A DNA stretch of 64,000 nt from Streptomyces sp. NBC_00448. Its GTDB lineage: Bacteria > Actinomycetota > Actinomycetes > Streptomycetales > Streptomycetaceae. The stretch lies in contig NZ_CP107913.1 of assembly GCF_036014115.1 (NCBI RefSeq), forward strand, positions 868,001-932,000, given 5' to 3'. The translations under genes and the position numbers were made by a program. Shown one piece after another: positions 50,760-60,315 of the stretch (within the stretch, counting starts at the first letter, position 1; every line of letters starts with the position of its first letter). Under the pieces are notes generated by a model that saw nothing but the letters and a program-made list of their open reading frames with translations, was not told where the DNA came from and did no database searches.

Positions 50760-51656
50760 GTGTCGCGCATGCGGGCGTGGGAGGACACGGCTGTCGAGGT
50801 GGCGGGCGGGCGGCTGGCGGTACGGCGATGGCCGGGCCGGCCGGGCGCGGGCGTCGTGCTCGCCGCACACGGCATCTCCGGCAACGGGCTGTCCTGGGCG
50901 CTGGTCGCCGAGGCGCTCGGCGACGTGGAGGTGATCGCCCCCGACCTGCGCGGGCGCGGGCACAGCCGGGACGTGCCGGGCCCGTACGGCATGGCGCGGC
51001 ACGCCGAGGACCTGGTGGCGGTGCTCGACCGCTTCGGGATCGGGCGGGCGGTGCTGGCCGGCCACTCGATGGGCGGGTTCGCCGCGTGCGCCGCGGCCCG
51101 CCGCGACCCGGGGCGCTACAGCGAACTGGTCCTCGTGGACGGCGGGTTGGGCGTCCCGGTGCCGGAGGGGGCGGACGTCGACGCGATGCTGCACGCGGTG
51201 CTCGGCCCGGCGATGGCCAGGCTGGACATGGAGTTCGCCGACCGGGCGGCCTACCACCGGTTCTGGGCCGGGCATCCGGCCTTCGACCGGCTCGGCGGGC
51301 CGCCGCTGGCCCGGTACCTGGAGCGCGACCTGACCGGCGAGGAGCCGCACCTGCGCTCGGCGTGCCGGGCGGCGGCGGTCCGGGAGGACGGCAGGGACCA
51401 ACTACGCAACCCCGAGGTCTTCGCCGCGATCCACGAACTGACCCTCCCCGCCACCTTGTTGTGGGCCGAGCGCGGGTTGCGGGACGAGCCGGTGGGCCTG
51501 TACCCGCCGGAGGTGATCGCCTCCAGCGGGCTGGCCGGCGAGGGCGTGGACGTGTGTTTCGTGCCCGACGAGAACCACTACTCGCTGCTGCTGGGCGAGT
51601 CCGGGGCCCGGATCGTAGCCGGCCACCTCGCCGAGGCGGCCGGCCGCGCGGCGTAG
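50760..51656 (+). CDS. Alpha/beta hydrolase
   Basis: About 298 residues. Oxyanion AAHGISGNGLSW, LRGRGHSRDVPGPYG (typical of the epoxide hydrolase/haloperoxidase-like group), nucleophile in AGHSMGGFAACAA, and His near the C-terminus in DENHYSLLLG. GTG 50760 or ATG 50769 may be the start. It follows the MerR gene by 146 bases on the same strand without an evident terminator. Substrate unknown. Confidence 0.87.
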   Translation: MSRMRAWEDTAVEVAGGRLAVRRWPGRPGAGVVLAAHGISGNGLSWALVAEALGDVEVIAPDLRGRGHSRDVPGPYGMARHAEDLVAVLDRFGIGRAVLAGHSMGGFAACAAARRDPGRYSELVLVDGGLGVPVPEGADVDAMLHAVLGPAMARLDMEFADRAAYHRFWAGHPAFDRLGGPPLARYLERDLTGEEPHLRSACRAAAVREDGRDQLRNPEVFAAIHELTLPATLLWAERGLRDEPVGLYPPEVIASSGLAGEGVDVCFVPDENHYSLLLGESGARIVAGHLAEAAGRAA

Positions 51657-51882
51657 CCGGCCCGCCGACGATCCGCGGTCGCCCCGCCGACGGTCCCTCC
51701 GGCCGTACCCCCGGGGCCGGTTCGGCCGGCCGCGGGCCGTCACACCGCGGGGATCGCCTCACCCGTGGAGACTGCCACGCCCGCAAGGATCTCGAACGAG
51801 TCCAGCGGGATCGGCTCGAACATCGCCGGCTGCTCCGGAAGCCGCCGGACCCCGCAGGTCCCCGCCCCCCACGGATTCCGGC

Positions 51883-53138
51883 TCAGGCCAGGCCGTACGG
51901 CAACTCCGGCTGGATGTCGGCGAGTTCGAGCAGCCGGTTGTACTTCGCCACCCGCTCACCCCTCGCCGGCGCACCCGACTTGAGCTGACCGGCACCCGTA
52001 CCCACCACGAGATCGGCGATGAACGTGTCCTCCGTCTCCCCCGAGCGGTGCGAGACCATCCGGGTGTAGCCCGCGTCACGGCAGATCCGCATCGCCTCCA
52101 GGGTCTCGGTGACGGTGCCGATCTGGTTGACCTTGATCAGCGCGGAGTTGCCGACCTTCCGGTCGATCGCCTCGGTGATGATCGCCGGGTTGGTGACGAA
52201 GATGTCGTCGCCCATGATCTGGACCTTCTCGCCCAGCCGCGCCGTCAGCCGGACCCAGCCGTCCCAGTCCCCCTCGGCGAGCCCGTCCTCGATGCTCCGG
52301 ACCGGGAACCGCCCGACGACCTCCTCGTACCGGTCGATCAACTCATCGGAGGAGAGCCGCTCTCCGGCCACCACATAGTGGTCCTCGTGCCAGAACTCGC
52401 TCGCCGCCGGGTCCAGGGCGATCGCCACACCCTCCCGGCCCGCCGTGTACCCGGCGTCCTCGATCGCCTCGACCAGCAGGCCCAGCACCTCCTCCGGGCT
52501 GTCGATGGCGGGCGCGAAACCGCCCTCGTCACCGAGCCCGGTCGCATGGCCGGCCGCGCCTTGAGCCGGCCATACACCTCGGCGCCGGCCCGTACCGCCT
52601 CGGCGAGGCTGGGCGCGCCGAGCGGGGCGAGCATGAACTCCTGGAAATCCAGGGCGTTCGCCGCATGGGCGCCGCCGTTGACGACGTTGAAGTGCGGCAC
52701 CGGAAGCCGGGGCGGCGTGTGAGCCACCGCCGACAGCGACTCCCACAACTCCGCACCCCGCGCCGCGGCCTCCGCACGAGCCGCCGCCATCGAGACACCG
52801 ATGATCGCGTTGGCACCCAACCGCGACTTGGTCGGCGTCCCGTCCAGGTCGATCAGCGCGGCGTCGACGTCGGCGGCCGCCCCGAAGTCCCGCCCGGCCA
52901 GCGCCTCCGCGATCTCACCGTTGACCTGCGCCACCGCCCTCGACACGCCCTGCCCACCGAACCGCGCCGGATCACCGTCACGCAACTCCACCGCCTCACG
53001 GCTGCCGGTGGAAGCACCCGAGGACACCCCCGCCCGCACCCGCGTCCCGTCCGCGGTGGCCAGGGTCACCGCGAGCGTCGGGCGAGCCCGCGAGTCCAGG
53101 ATCTCGACCGCGTGCAACTCGGAGATGCGCAAAGTCAT
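51883..53138 (-). pseudogene. eno: Second enolase (eno), interrupted by a frameshift
   Basis: Two overlapping frames together give a complete enolase. N-terminal part (start ATG 53138): LHAVEILDSRARPTLAV, GVSSGASTGSREAVELRDGD, LGANAIIGVSMAAARA and FNVVNGGAHAANALDFQEFM. C-terminal part (ends 51883): LGDEGGFAPAIDSPEEVL, DPAASEFW, SIEDGLAEGDWDGW, GDDIFVTNP, IKVNQIGTVTETLEA and SHRSGETEDTFIADL. The shift lies near 52548-52560: after VYGRLKA the N-terminal frame runs into RPAMRPGS while GHATGLGDEGG is in the other frame, about four residues too close. A deletion of about 10 bases would explain this. All catalytic motifs survive, so the lesion is recent, or a sequence error. Confidence 0.85.
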
Positions 53139-53192
53139 GGCTGGTCCGTTCTCGGGGCGCAGGGCGTCGTCGGGCCGATCGGTCCGCGGCGG

Positions 53193-53687
53193 TCAGGTCC
53201 GGGCCCGGGCGTGGGCGGCGCGCTCGCGGGACGCGTCGATCTCGGCGTACGCCGCGTCCTTGCCGTCCCAGTGCGAGCCCTCGACGGACTTGCCGGGTTC
53301 GAGGTCCTTGTAGACCTCGAAGAAGTGGGTGATCTCCAGCAGGTCGTACCGCGGTACGTCGCCGATGTCCTGCAGGTGCGCGTACCGCGGGTCGCGGGCG
53401 GGCACGCACAGCACCTTCTCGTCCGGGCCCCTCTCGTCGCTCATCCTGAACACGCAGACCGCACGGCAGTTGATGACGCACCCCGGATACGTGGGCTCGC
53501 CGACGATCACGAGCGCGTCCAGCGGGTCGCCGTCCCGGCCCAGCGTTCCGTCGATGTAGCCGTAGTCGGCCGGATAGCGGGTGGCGGTGAACAGCGTCCG
53601 GTCCAGCCGGATGCGGTGCTTCTCGTGGTCCATCTCGTACTTGTTCCGCGAACCCTGCGGGATCTCCACGGTCACATCGAATTCCAC
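53193..53687 (-). CDS. ppa: Inorganic pyrophosphatase (family I)
   Basis: Protein of 164 residues, standard for prokaryotic soluble family I enzymes (hydrolysis of PPi to two phosphates, cytoplasmic, Mg-dependent). Signature DGDPLDALV at residues 52-60 with metal ligands D52, D54 and D57; also IPQGSRNKYEMD, YPADYGYIDGT and SHWDGKDAAYAEI. GTG start at 53687 with GGAGG six bases upstream; the frame continues upstream only as Arg/Pro-rich sequence. First gene of a unit with the frameshifted enolase, 54 bases downstream. Confidence 0.96.
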   Translation of the reverse strand: MEFDVTVEIPQGSRNKYEMDHEKHRIRLDRTLFTATRYPADYGYIDGTLGRDGDPLDALVIVGEPTYPGCVINCRAVCVFRMSDERGPDEKVLCVPARDPRYAHLQDIGDVPRYDLLEITHFFEVYKDLEPGKSVEGSHWDGKDAAYAEIDASRERAAHARART

Positions 53688-54416
53688 GACGTCCTCCTCG
53701 TCCGGTGGTCGGACCCCTCCGATGGTCAGGACCGGCGGTCTGGACCGCTCACGGGCGCGCGCCGCGGCCAGGTACGGGGGGCGACCGAGGGCGTACGGGC
53801 GGTGGCGTGCCCGCCCGGCCGGGGAAGGGCGCGGCTGCGGGACCGGAGCACGACGGGCGCTGCGGCGCGTCGCCATCGGCGGGGGAAGTACGGATACGGG
53901 CACGGCGCCTCCTGATCGATGCATCGACCAGGGACCGTCAGCGGCGGAGAGCCGCGGTTTTGGTGAGCCCCATCACCGGCACGCACCGCGGCACACCGTT
54001 GGCGTGCGCCTCGTCCGTGCGCTGATCCGAGTATCCCATGGATCATGCCGCCCGCCGAGTCGAGCGGCGCCGCCGGCCCGTACGCCCACGTCGGCGCCCA
54101 CAGTGTCGAACACGCCCCGCGCACCCTCGCTCACCACTCGACAGCGGCCGATCGAGCCCCGACCCACCACCGCAGTTCACCCCCGTGCCCACGCGCCCTC
54201 GCTTCCCACACTCCGCGCCTCGGTCCCGCACGCGGTCGGCGTGGCCACCCGCCCCGCGCGGCGCCGCCGTGACGGCCGGTCAGGTGGACGGCGGCCACCC
54301 ACCGACATCTCACCACGAACACGGACGTGTCGTGCTTTTCTCCCGCGAATCCGCCGGATACAAAGGGCGTTCTGACGTCGGTCGGTCCGGATCGCGTCCA
54401 CACGTCCGGAGGCGCA
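53688..54416. other. 729-base divergent intergenic region
   Basis: Between the divergent pyrophosphatase and rhamnosidase genes. All frames seen here are low-complexity Arg/Pro/Ala translations without ribosome sites. One 12-bp perfect palindrome, TCGATGCATCGA, occurs at 53916-53927, about 230 bases before the pyrophosphatase start. No convincing promoter hexamers were assigned. Confidence 0.5.
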
Positions 54417-57400
54417 GTGACCAGACCACGAGGCAGCGGGCACCGGACCCGGCGCGGTTCCTGGGCGGCACTGGCCATGGCGGCCGCGCTGCTCGCCTCC
54501 GCGACGACGGCGAGCACGGCCACGGCCACGGCCACGGTTACGGGCGAGGGCGCCGCCACGGCCGGTGCCGCGCCCCGGGTGAAGGAGCCCAACCCCGTGC
54601 TCACCGCAGCCTCGTTCGCGAACCCGCCGGCGGTGGACCGGCCGAAGTACCGCTGGTGGCTGCCGGTCGCCGACGAGTCGGACGCCGAACTGCGGTCCCA
54701 GCTCGGGCAGATCGCCGCGGCCGGCGCCGGCGGCGCGGAGGTGACGGCCTTCCCGGCCCCCAACGCCCCCGGAAGCACCCTGCACAGCAGCGAGCCGTAC
54801 CTGTCGACGTACGGCTACGGCACCGCCCTGTGGTCGCACCGGGTGCAGGTGATGGAGACGGAGGCGGCGAAGGACGGGCTGATCCTGGACCTCGCCGCCG
54901 GCCCGAGGTGGCCGCCGACCGTGCCGAGCGTCGCCGGCCTCAACCAGCCGCAGGTGGCCCAGCAGGTCCTCTACGGGCGGGAGTTCGACGCGCCCGGCAG
55001 CACCCGGGCGGGCGCCCTGCCGGCCACGCTCGTGCCGCCGCCGTCGGTGATCAGGACGCTGTGCGGCCGGGTCGCCGCGGGCGCCGGCACGGTCCTGCTC
55101 GACTCGACGCGGAACCTCGCCGCCGGGGACCGGATCGCGCTCGGCCCGGCCGGCGCCACCGGGACGGCTACCGCCACCGGGACCGACGTGGTGACCGTGC
55201 GGAAGGTGGGCACCTCCTCCCCGTGCACCACCCTCGCCGGCGCCACCGGTGCGGGCGCGACCAGGGTGGTGACGGCGACCACCGACACCAATCTGGTCGC
55301 GGGCGTGACCGTGACGATCGGGTCGGGCGCCGACCAGGACACCGCGACGATCAGATCAGCGGGCGGCACGGCCGGCAGCACCACGCTGTCGGCCGCGACC
55401 ACGGCCGGCGCGACCACGCTCGTGCTGTCCTCCGTCGCCGGGATCGAGGCCGGCGACACCCTCACCGTGGACCCGGGCGCCGCCGTCGAGTCCGCGCGGG
55501 TGTCGGCCGTCGATCCGGCCACCAGGCAGGTCACCGTCCGCACCGCGCTGGGCGCCGCGCACCCGCCCGGTGCCGCGGTGAGCGACGCCGGGCAGGACCT
55601 CACCTTCACCACCGCCCTGGCACACGCCCACGCGGCGGGCGAGCGGATCGTCGCACCCGGCACCGGCGTCACGGTCACCCCGGTGGGAGCCGCGCACGCC
55701 GTCGGCGAGCGGGCGGTGGACACCGCCGCGGAGGAACTCGTCGCGGTCGAGGTCGCGCAGTGTGCCACTGCCTGCGACGCCTCCACCGCGCCGGTCTCCC
55801 TGGACCGCTCCTCGGTGACCGACGTCACCGGGAAGCTCGACGCCCGGGGCGGGTTGAGCTACACGTTCCCGCAGGGCAACGGCCGTCCGTGGGTGGTGCT
55901 GGACTTCTACCAGACCGCCGACGGCCAGGCCGCGACCAACGTCTCGCCGACCGGTTCCGCGTACGTCCTGGACCACCTGTCGGCGGACGGCGCGACCGCC
56001 CTCACCGACTTCTGGGACCGGAACATCCTCGCCGACCCGGCGGTCAAGGACGCCATCGCGCGGACCGCCCGCACCGCCGGCACCCCGGCGATCTTCGAGG
56101 ACTCGCTGGAGCTGTCCGACGAGCTCACCTGGACCTGGGACTTCCCCGACCGGTTCCGGCAGTCGCGCGGCTACTCCGTCGACCAGGCGCTGCCCGCGCT
56201 GGCCGGCTTCGACGCCCGCCGGGTGAGCGGCCACCCGGTCGCGTTCACCTACAGCGACGGCCAGAGCGCCCGCATGGTCAGGGACTACGAACAGACCTTC
56301 AGCGACCTGTACGGCAACCGCTACCTGACCGCGCTGGAGAGCTGGGCCGAGGCCAACGGCCTGACCGTCAGGGCGCAGGCGTACGGCGCCCCGATCGACG
56401 CCGCCGAGGCAGACACGCACGTCGGCATCCCCGAGGGCGAGGGCTTCGAGTTCAACGGCAAGAACCCCGACCAGGACTTCAAGGTCATCGCGGCGGGCGC
56501 CGACCGCACCGGCGCGACCATCGTGTCCGGCGAGTGCTGCGCGATCAAGACGCAGGTCTGGGCCACCACCGCCGCGCAGAACCTGACCAGCGAGGTCTAC
56601 GTCGACATGGCCGGCGGCGACAACCAGATCGTCTGGCACGGCATGCCCTACCCGACCGCCCCGGCCGGCTCGGGCGCCGGGTCGGTCTGGCCCGGCTTCA
56701 GCTACGGCGGCAACACCAGCTTCTCCGAGGCGTGGGGCCCGCGGATGCCGCAGTGGCGCGACGCCCGGGCGCTCAACGACGACATCGCCCGCATGTCCCT
56801 GGTGCTGCGCCAGGGCAGGCCCAGTTACGACGTCGGCGTCTACTACCAGAACGTGGGCCTGGCGGGTCAGGCGTACGACGACCCGGCGAGCGTCGTCAAG
56901 AACACCTCGGCAATGGCGGCGGCCGGCTACACCTACGGCTACGCGGACTCCGCCTTCCTCACCGACGCGTCGAAGGACTACCGCGACGGCGTGCTCTTCC
57001 CCGGGGCGTCGGACTACCACGCCCTGGTCCTCGACGACCCCCGGTCGCTGAAGGCCGCCGACGCCACCCAGATCCTCGCGCTCGCCCGGGCGGGCCTGCC
57101 CGTGGTCGTCATCGGCCCGGCCGCGCCGGCGGCGATGGCCACCCCCGGATACGACGCCGGCCCGGCCGACCGGAGCGTCCAGGCGGACTGGAACGCCCTC
57201 TACGCCCTGGCCGGCGAGGACGGCGCGACCGCGAAGGCGGCCGGGCACCATGTGGTGCGGGTGGATGCGGAGGCGGCCGTGCCCGGCGCGCTGGCGCGCC
57301 TGGGCATCACCCCGGCCGCCGCGCACACCGGCGACCCCACCAGCGGCGCCCTCCTGGACGTCCGCCGCGACGACGGCGCCACGCAGTACTACTACCTGTA

Positions 57401-58289
57401 CAACAACTCGGCCCGGGCGGTGGACCAGCGCCTCACCCTCACCGGCAAGGGGACGCCCTACGCGCTGAACACGTGGACCGGGGCCGTCACCCCGCTCGCG
57501 CAGTACGCCGCGTCCGGCGGCGCGGTCACGCTCGACGTGCGGCTCGGCGCCCACGACGCCACGGTGGTCGCCGTGAGCACCGACACCGGGAAGTTCGGCA
57601 CCGGTCCCGGCCCGGTCGCCGCCACCGCCACGACCGCCGACCGGGCGGTCTTCGACGCCGGCGGAGGCCTGGCGATCGAGTCGAGCCGCCCGGGCACGTT
57701 CCGCACCACGCTGTCCGACGGCCGTACGGCCGGCACCGCCATCACCGACGTGCCGGCGGCCAGCACCCTCGCGAACTGGCAGCTGACCGTGGACAGTTGG
57801 ACCCCGGGCCGGACCGGCGCGCCCGGCGACACCGCCCACACCACGATCGGCCCGATCGCCGTCAGCGCCGACCCGGGCACCGGCGCGCTGCCCGCCTGGA
57901 CCGCCGTCACCAAGGCGGCCGGCCACCCCGTCGACCTCCAGGACGTCGCCGGCACCGCCGACTACACCACCCACCTGACCCTGCCGCCGGGTTGGACCGG
58001 CGGCCGGCACGCCTTCCTCGACCTCGGCCGCGTCACCGACACCGCCGAGGTCACCGTCAACGGCACGGCGCTGCCACCGGTGGACTTCGCCGACCCGTCC
58101 CGGATCGACCTCGGCAACGCGCTGAGGAGCGGGGACAACACCCTCACCGTGCATGTCGCCACCCCGCTGGTCAACGCCGTCCGGGTCGCCCCCGGCACCG
58201 GCGCGAGCGGCCGGACCCGCACCGGCAACGGCCTGCTCGGCCCCGTGGTCCTCACGCCGTACGGCCGGGCCGCCGTCACCACCGGATGA
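54417..58289 (+). CDS. Secreted GH106-type glycoside hydrolase (alpha-L-rhamnosidase-like)
   Basis: Protein of 1290 residues from GTG 54417 (GGAGG four bases upstream). Signal peptide: RPRGSGHRTRRG, then hydrophobic WAALAMAAALLASA. Catalytic-region motifs of GH106/glycosyl hydrolases of this type: RWWLPVADESDAELRSQLGQ, LDLAAGPRWPPTVP, FEDSLELSDELTWTWDFP, GYSVDQALPALAGFD, GLTVRAQAYGAPIDAAEAD and GIPEGEGFEF. Residues ~215-420 are a Gly/Ala/Thr-rich beta-repeat insertion (ATTLVLSSVAGIEAGDTLTV). The C-terminal part contains galactose-binding-like beta domains (TAEVTVNGTALP). It should remove alpha-L-rhamnose from a polymer outside the cell. Convergent with the uronate operon. Confidence 0.85.
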   Translation: MTRPRGSGHRTRRGSWAALAMAAALLASATTASTATATATVTGEGAATAGAAPRVKEPNPVLTAASFANPPAVDRPKYRWWLPVADESDAELRSQLGQIAAAGAGGAEVTAFPAPNAPGSTLHSSEPYLSTYGYGTALWSHRVQVMETEAAKDGLILDLAAGPRWPPTVPSVAGLNQPQVAQQVLYGREFDAPGSTRAGALPATLVPPPSVIRTLCGRVAAGAGTVLLDSTRNLAAGDRIALGPAGATGTATATGTDVVTVRKVGTSSPCTTLAGATGAGATRVVTATTDTNLVAGVTVTIGSGADQDTATIRSAGGTAGSTTLSAATTAGATTLVLSSVAGIEAGDTLTVDPGAAVESARVSAVDPATRQVTVRTALGAAHPPGAAVSDAGQDLTFTTALAHAHAAGERIVAPGTGVTVTPVGAAHAVGERAVDTAAEELVAVEVAQCATACDASTAPVSLDRSSVTDVTGKLDARGGLSYTFPQGNGRPWVVLDFYQTADGQAATNVSPTGSAYVLDHLSADGATALTDFWDRNILADPAVKDAIARTARTAGTPAIFEDSLELSDELTWTWDFPDRFRQSRGYSVDQALPALAGFDARRVSGHPVAFTYSDGQSARMVRDYEQTFSDLYGNRYLTALESWAEANGLTVRAQAYGAPIDAAEADTHVGIPEGEGFEFNGKNPDQDFKVIAAGADRTGATIVSGECCAIKTQVWATTAAQNLTSEVYVDMAGGDNQIVWHGMPYPTAPAGSGAGSVWPGFSYGGNTSFSEAWGPRMPQWRDARALNDDIARMSLVLRQGRPSYDVGVYYQNVGLAGQAYDDPASVVKNTSAMAAAGYTYGYADSAFLTDASKDYRDGVLFPGASDYHALVLDDPRSLKAADATQILALARAGLPVVVIGPAAPAAMATPGYDAGPADRSVQADWNALYALAGEDGATAKAAGHHVVRVDAEAAVPGALARLGITPAAAHTGDPTSGALLDVRRDDGATQYYYLYNNSARAVDQRLTLTGKGTPYALNTWTGAVTPLAQYAASGGAVTLDVRLGAHDATVVAVSTDTGKFGTGPGPVAATATTADRAVFDAGGGLAIESSRPGTFRTTLSDGRTAGTAITDVPAASTLANWQLTVDSWTPGRTGAPGDTAHTTIGPIAVSADPGTGALPAWTAVTKAAGHPVDLQDVAGTADYTTHLTLPPGWTGGRHAFLDLGRVTDTAEVTVNGTALPPVDFADPSRIDLGNALRSGDNTLTVHVATPLVNAVRVAPGTGASGRTRTGNGLLGPVVLTPYGRAAVTTG

Positions 58290-58296
58290 CCCGACC

Positions 58297-58328
58297 GTCG
58301 GTCCGGGCGGTCCGGCGCCCGGACCGGC
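58297..58328. terminator. Hairpin between convergent rhamnosidase and mannonate dehydratase
   Basis: GTCGGTCCGGGC (58297-58308) pairs with GCCCGGACCGGC (58317-58328), twelve pairs with one G-U and an eight-base loop. It occupies most of the 54-base gap and can stop transcription from both sides. Confidence 0.75.
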
Positions 58329-58343
58329 GCGGTCCCCGCGGGC

Positions 58344-59375
58344 TCACCGCCGGACGGCGTCCAGCACCCCCTGGAGGTAGCCGATCGCGTACGACCGGCC
58401 GCGGCTGATGTACGCGTCCGCGGAGGTGTCCGCCCAGGTGCCGGGGTCGCCGACCAGGGCGGGGACGTGGTCGTCGATCACGAACCCGTCGAAGCCGACC
58501 TCGTCCAGCAGGCCGAAGACCCCGGGCACGTCCAGATTGCCCTCGCCGAGGAAGCACTCGGCGAAGCGGGGGACGGTGCCCTGCACATCCCGGAAGTGGA
58601 CGTAGAAGATCTTGCCGGCCGGGCCCATCGCGCGGATGATCTCCTCCGCGGCCGCCTGGCCGGCCATCTCCGAGACGGTGCCCAGACACAAGTCCAGCCC
58701 CCAGGCGGGGCTGCCGCCGCTGCGCCGCCACGCCTCGGCGAGCGCCGCGGGCGAGGTGAAGATGCGGGTCGCGCCGCCCAGCGGCTCGTCGACCGGCGGG
58801 TCGTCGGGGTGCAGGGCGAGCCGTACGCCCTCGGCCTCGGCGACCGGCAGGACCGCGTCCAGGAAGTACTGGTGGTGGGCCCAGGACTGCTCGGCGGTGA
58901 TCGGCTCGGTGATCGGCTCCTCGGGGGTGAGCTTGTAGCCGGCCAGGGCGTTGCCGGCCGGGGCCAGGTCGAGGTCGAAGCCGGTCACGGCGGCGCCGCC
59001 GCGGCCGGGGGCGTCCATCGTGGTGCGCCACACGTAGGTCGGCAGCCAGTTGTAGCCGAGCAGGTCGTAGCCGGTCGCGGCCATGTTGCGCAGGGTCCGG
59101 CAGAAGCCCTCGATCTGCTCGTCCCGGCCCGGCAGCCCGCGCTGGATCTTGAAGAAGTGCGCGGCGGGCACGTTCTCCAGCCCCTCGATCCGCAGCCCCG
59201 CCTCCTCGCAGCGGCCGCGCAGGGCGGCGAGTTCGGCCGTGCTCCAATGTCCGTCGGTGCCGGGCAGGTCCTTCGGCGCGTGGAACTGGAGGCTGCCGAG
59301 GCCCAGTTGGCGCGCGAAGGTGCCGATCCGGTCGTCGTAGGCGTCTATGTGCCCGAGAGCGATACGCATCACCAT
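58344..59375 (-). CDS. uxuA: Mannonate dehydratase (UxuA family)
   Basis: Protein of 343 residues, TIM-barrel of the xylose-isomerase-like group. UxuA motifs: RIEGLENVPAAHFFKIQRGL, LALHPDDPP (H189), GLDLCLGTVSEM (C230), YVHFRDVQGT (H260), FLGEGNLD and VIDDHVP (D301/D302), which supply the metal site. It dehydrates D-mannonate to 2-keto-3-deoxygluconate in uronate breakdown. Start ATG 59375 or 59369; GGGAGG precedes. Six bases after the SDR stop, so co-transcribed. Last gene of the uronate operon. Confidence 0.88.
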   Translation of the reverse strand: MVMRIALGHIDAYDDRIGTFARQLGLGSLQFHAPKDLPGTDGHWSTAELAALRGRCEEAGLRIEGLENVPAAHFFKIQRGLPGRDEQIEGFCRTLRNMAATGYDLLGYNWLPTYVWRTTMDAPGRGGAAVTGFDLDLAPAGNALAGYKLTPEEPITEPITAEQSWAHHQYFLDAVLPVAEAEGVRLALHPDDPPVDEPLGGATRIFTSPAALAEAWRRSGGSPAWGLDLCLGTVSEMAGQAAAEEIIRAMGPAGKIFYVHFRDVQGTVPRFAECFLGEGNLDVPGVFGLLDEVGFDGFVIDDHVPALVGDPGTWADTSADAYISRGRSYAIGYLQGVLDAVRR

Positions 59376-59380
59376 GACGG

Positions 59381-60214
59381 TCAGCCTCCCATGGCGGGTC
59401 CGGCGGTGTCCCGCGGCAGGGCGACGGCGAGCTTGGCCAGCAGCCCGCCGTCCACGGGCACGTCCACGCCGGTGACGAACGCGGCGCGGGCGCCGGCCAG
59501 GAAGGCGATCACCTCGGCGACCTCCCGCGGCCGCGCGATCCGGCCGAGCGGATGGTCGCGGCCCCAGTCGTCGAGCAGCCGGGTCACCGCGCCCGCGCTG
59601 CCGTCGGTGAACAGTTCGGCCGAGCGCCGCAGCATCGGGGTGTCGACGGAGCCGGGGCAGACCGCGTTGACCCGTACCCCGTTCGGGGCCTCGTCCACGG
59701 CCATGGAGCGCACCAGCGCGTTGAGCGCGCCCTTGGCCGCCGCGTACGCGGCGACGTTGGACTGCGTGGCGCGTCCCTGCACCGAGGACACCACCACCAC
59801 CGCGCCGCCCCCGGCGCTGCGCCGCAGGTGCGGCAGCGCGGCGCGCGCGGCCAGGAACACCCCTTTGACGTTGACCGCGAACACCTCGTCCCAGGTCTTG
59901 TCGTCGGTGTCGGCCACGGTGCCGTACCGCTGGATGCCCGCCGACGTCACCAGGACGTCCAGGCCGCCGAAGGCGTGCACGGTCCGCCGCACCGCCTCGG
60001 CGACCGCGGCGGGGTCGCAGACGTCGGCGACGAGCGGCACCGCCCGGCCGCCGGCCGCGGTGATCGCCTCGACGGTCTCGTGTGTGCCCGCCGCGTCCAG
60101 GGCACTGACCGCCACCGCGGCGCCGGACGTGGCCAGCAACTCCGCGGCGGCCCGGCCGATGCCGCTCGATCCCCCGGTCACCAGCGCGACACGACCGGCG
60201 TGTTCCTCACCCAT
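59381..60214 (-). CDS. Short-chain dehydrogenase/reductase
   Basis: Protein of 277 residues, classical SDR. Cofactor motif TGGSSGIG (13-20), N115 in VNVKGVF, catalytic Ser143/144, Tyr157 and Lys161 (VSSVQGR; YAAAKGAL), and PGSVDTPM. ASP-like acid after strand 2 (SALDAAG) favours NAD(H), though this is weak evidence. By context it may act on a uronate-derived keto acid (for example fructuronate/mannonate or 2-keto-3-deoxy acid oxidoreduction). ATG 60214 behind GAGAGGGAA. Between the epimerase-like gene and uxuA. Confidence 0.9.
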   Translation of the reverse strand: MGEEHAGRVALVTGGSSGIGRAAAELLATSGAAVAVSALDAAGTHETVEAITAAGGRAVPLVADVCDPAAVAEAVRRTVHAFGGLDVLVTSAGIQRYGTVADTDDKTWDEVFAVNVKGVFLAARAALPHLRRSAGGGAVVVVSSVQGRATQSNVAAYAAAKGALNALVRSMAVDEAPNGVRVNAVCPGSVDTPMLRRSAELFTDGSAGAVTRLLDDWGRDHPLGRIARPREVAEVIAFLAGARAAFVTGVDVPVDGGLLAKLAVALPRDTAGPAMGG

Positions 60215-60315
60215 GCGTTCCCTCTCCCAGTCAGATTCCCGGCCAAGTGCCCCTGATGACAACGTTGTTCGCCACCCGGACGGCCCGTACAGCCCCACGA
60301 CCGATCCTTCTGCCC

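Noticed and set aside
53916..53927. TCGATGCATCGA palindrome upstream of the pyrophosphatase as an operator
   Set aside because: A 12-bp isolated palindrome without flanking promoter elements or a nearby regulator; too weak to call.
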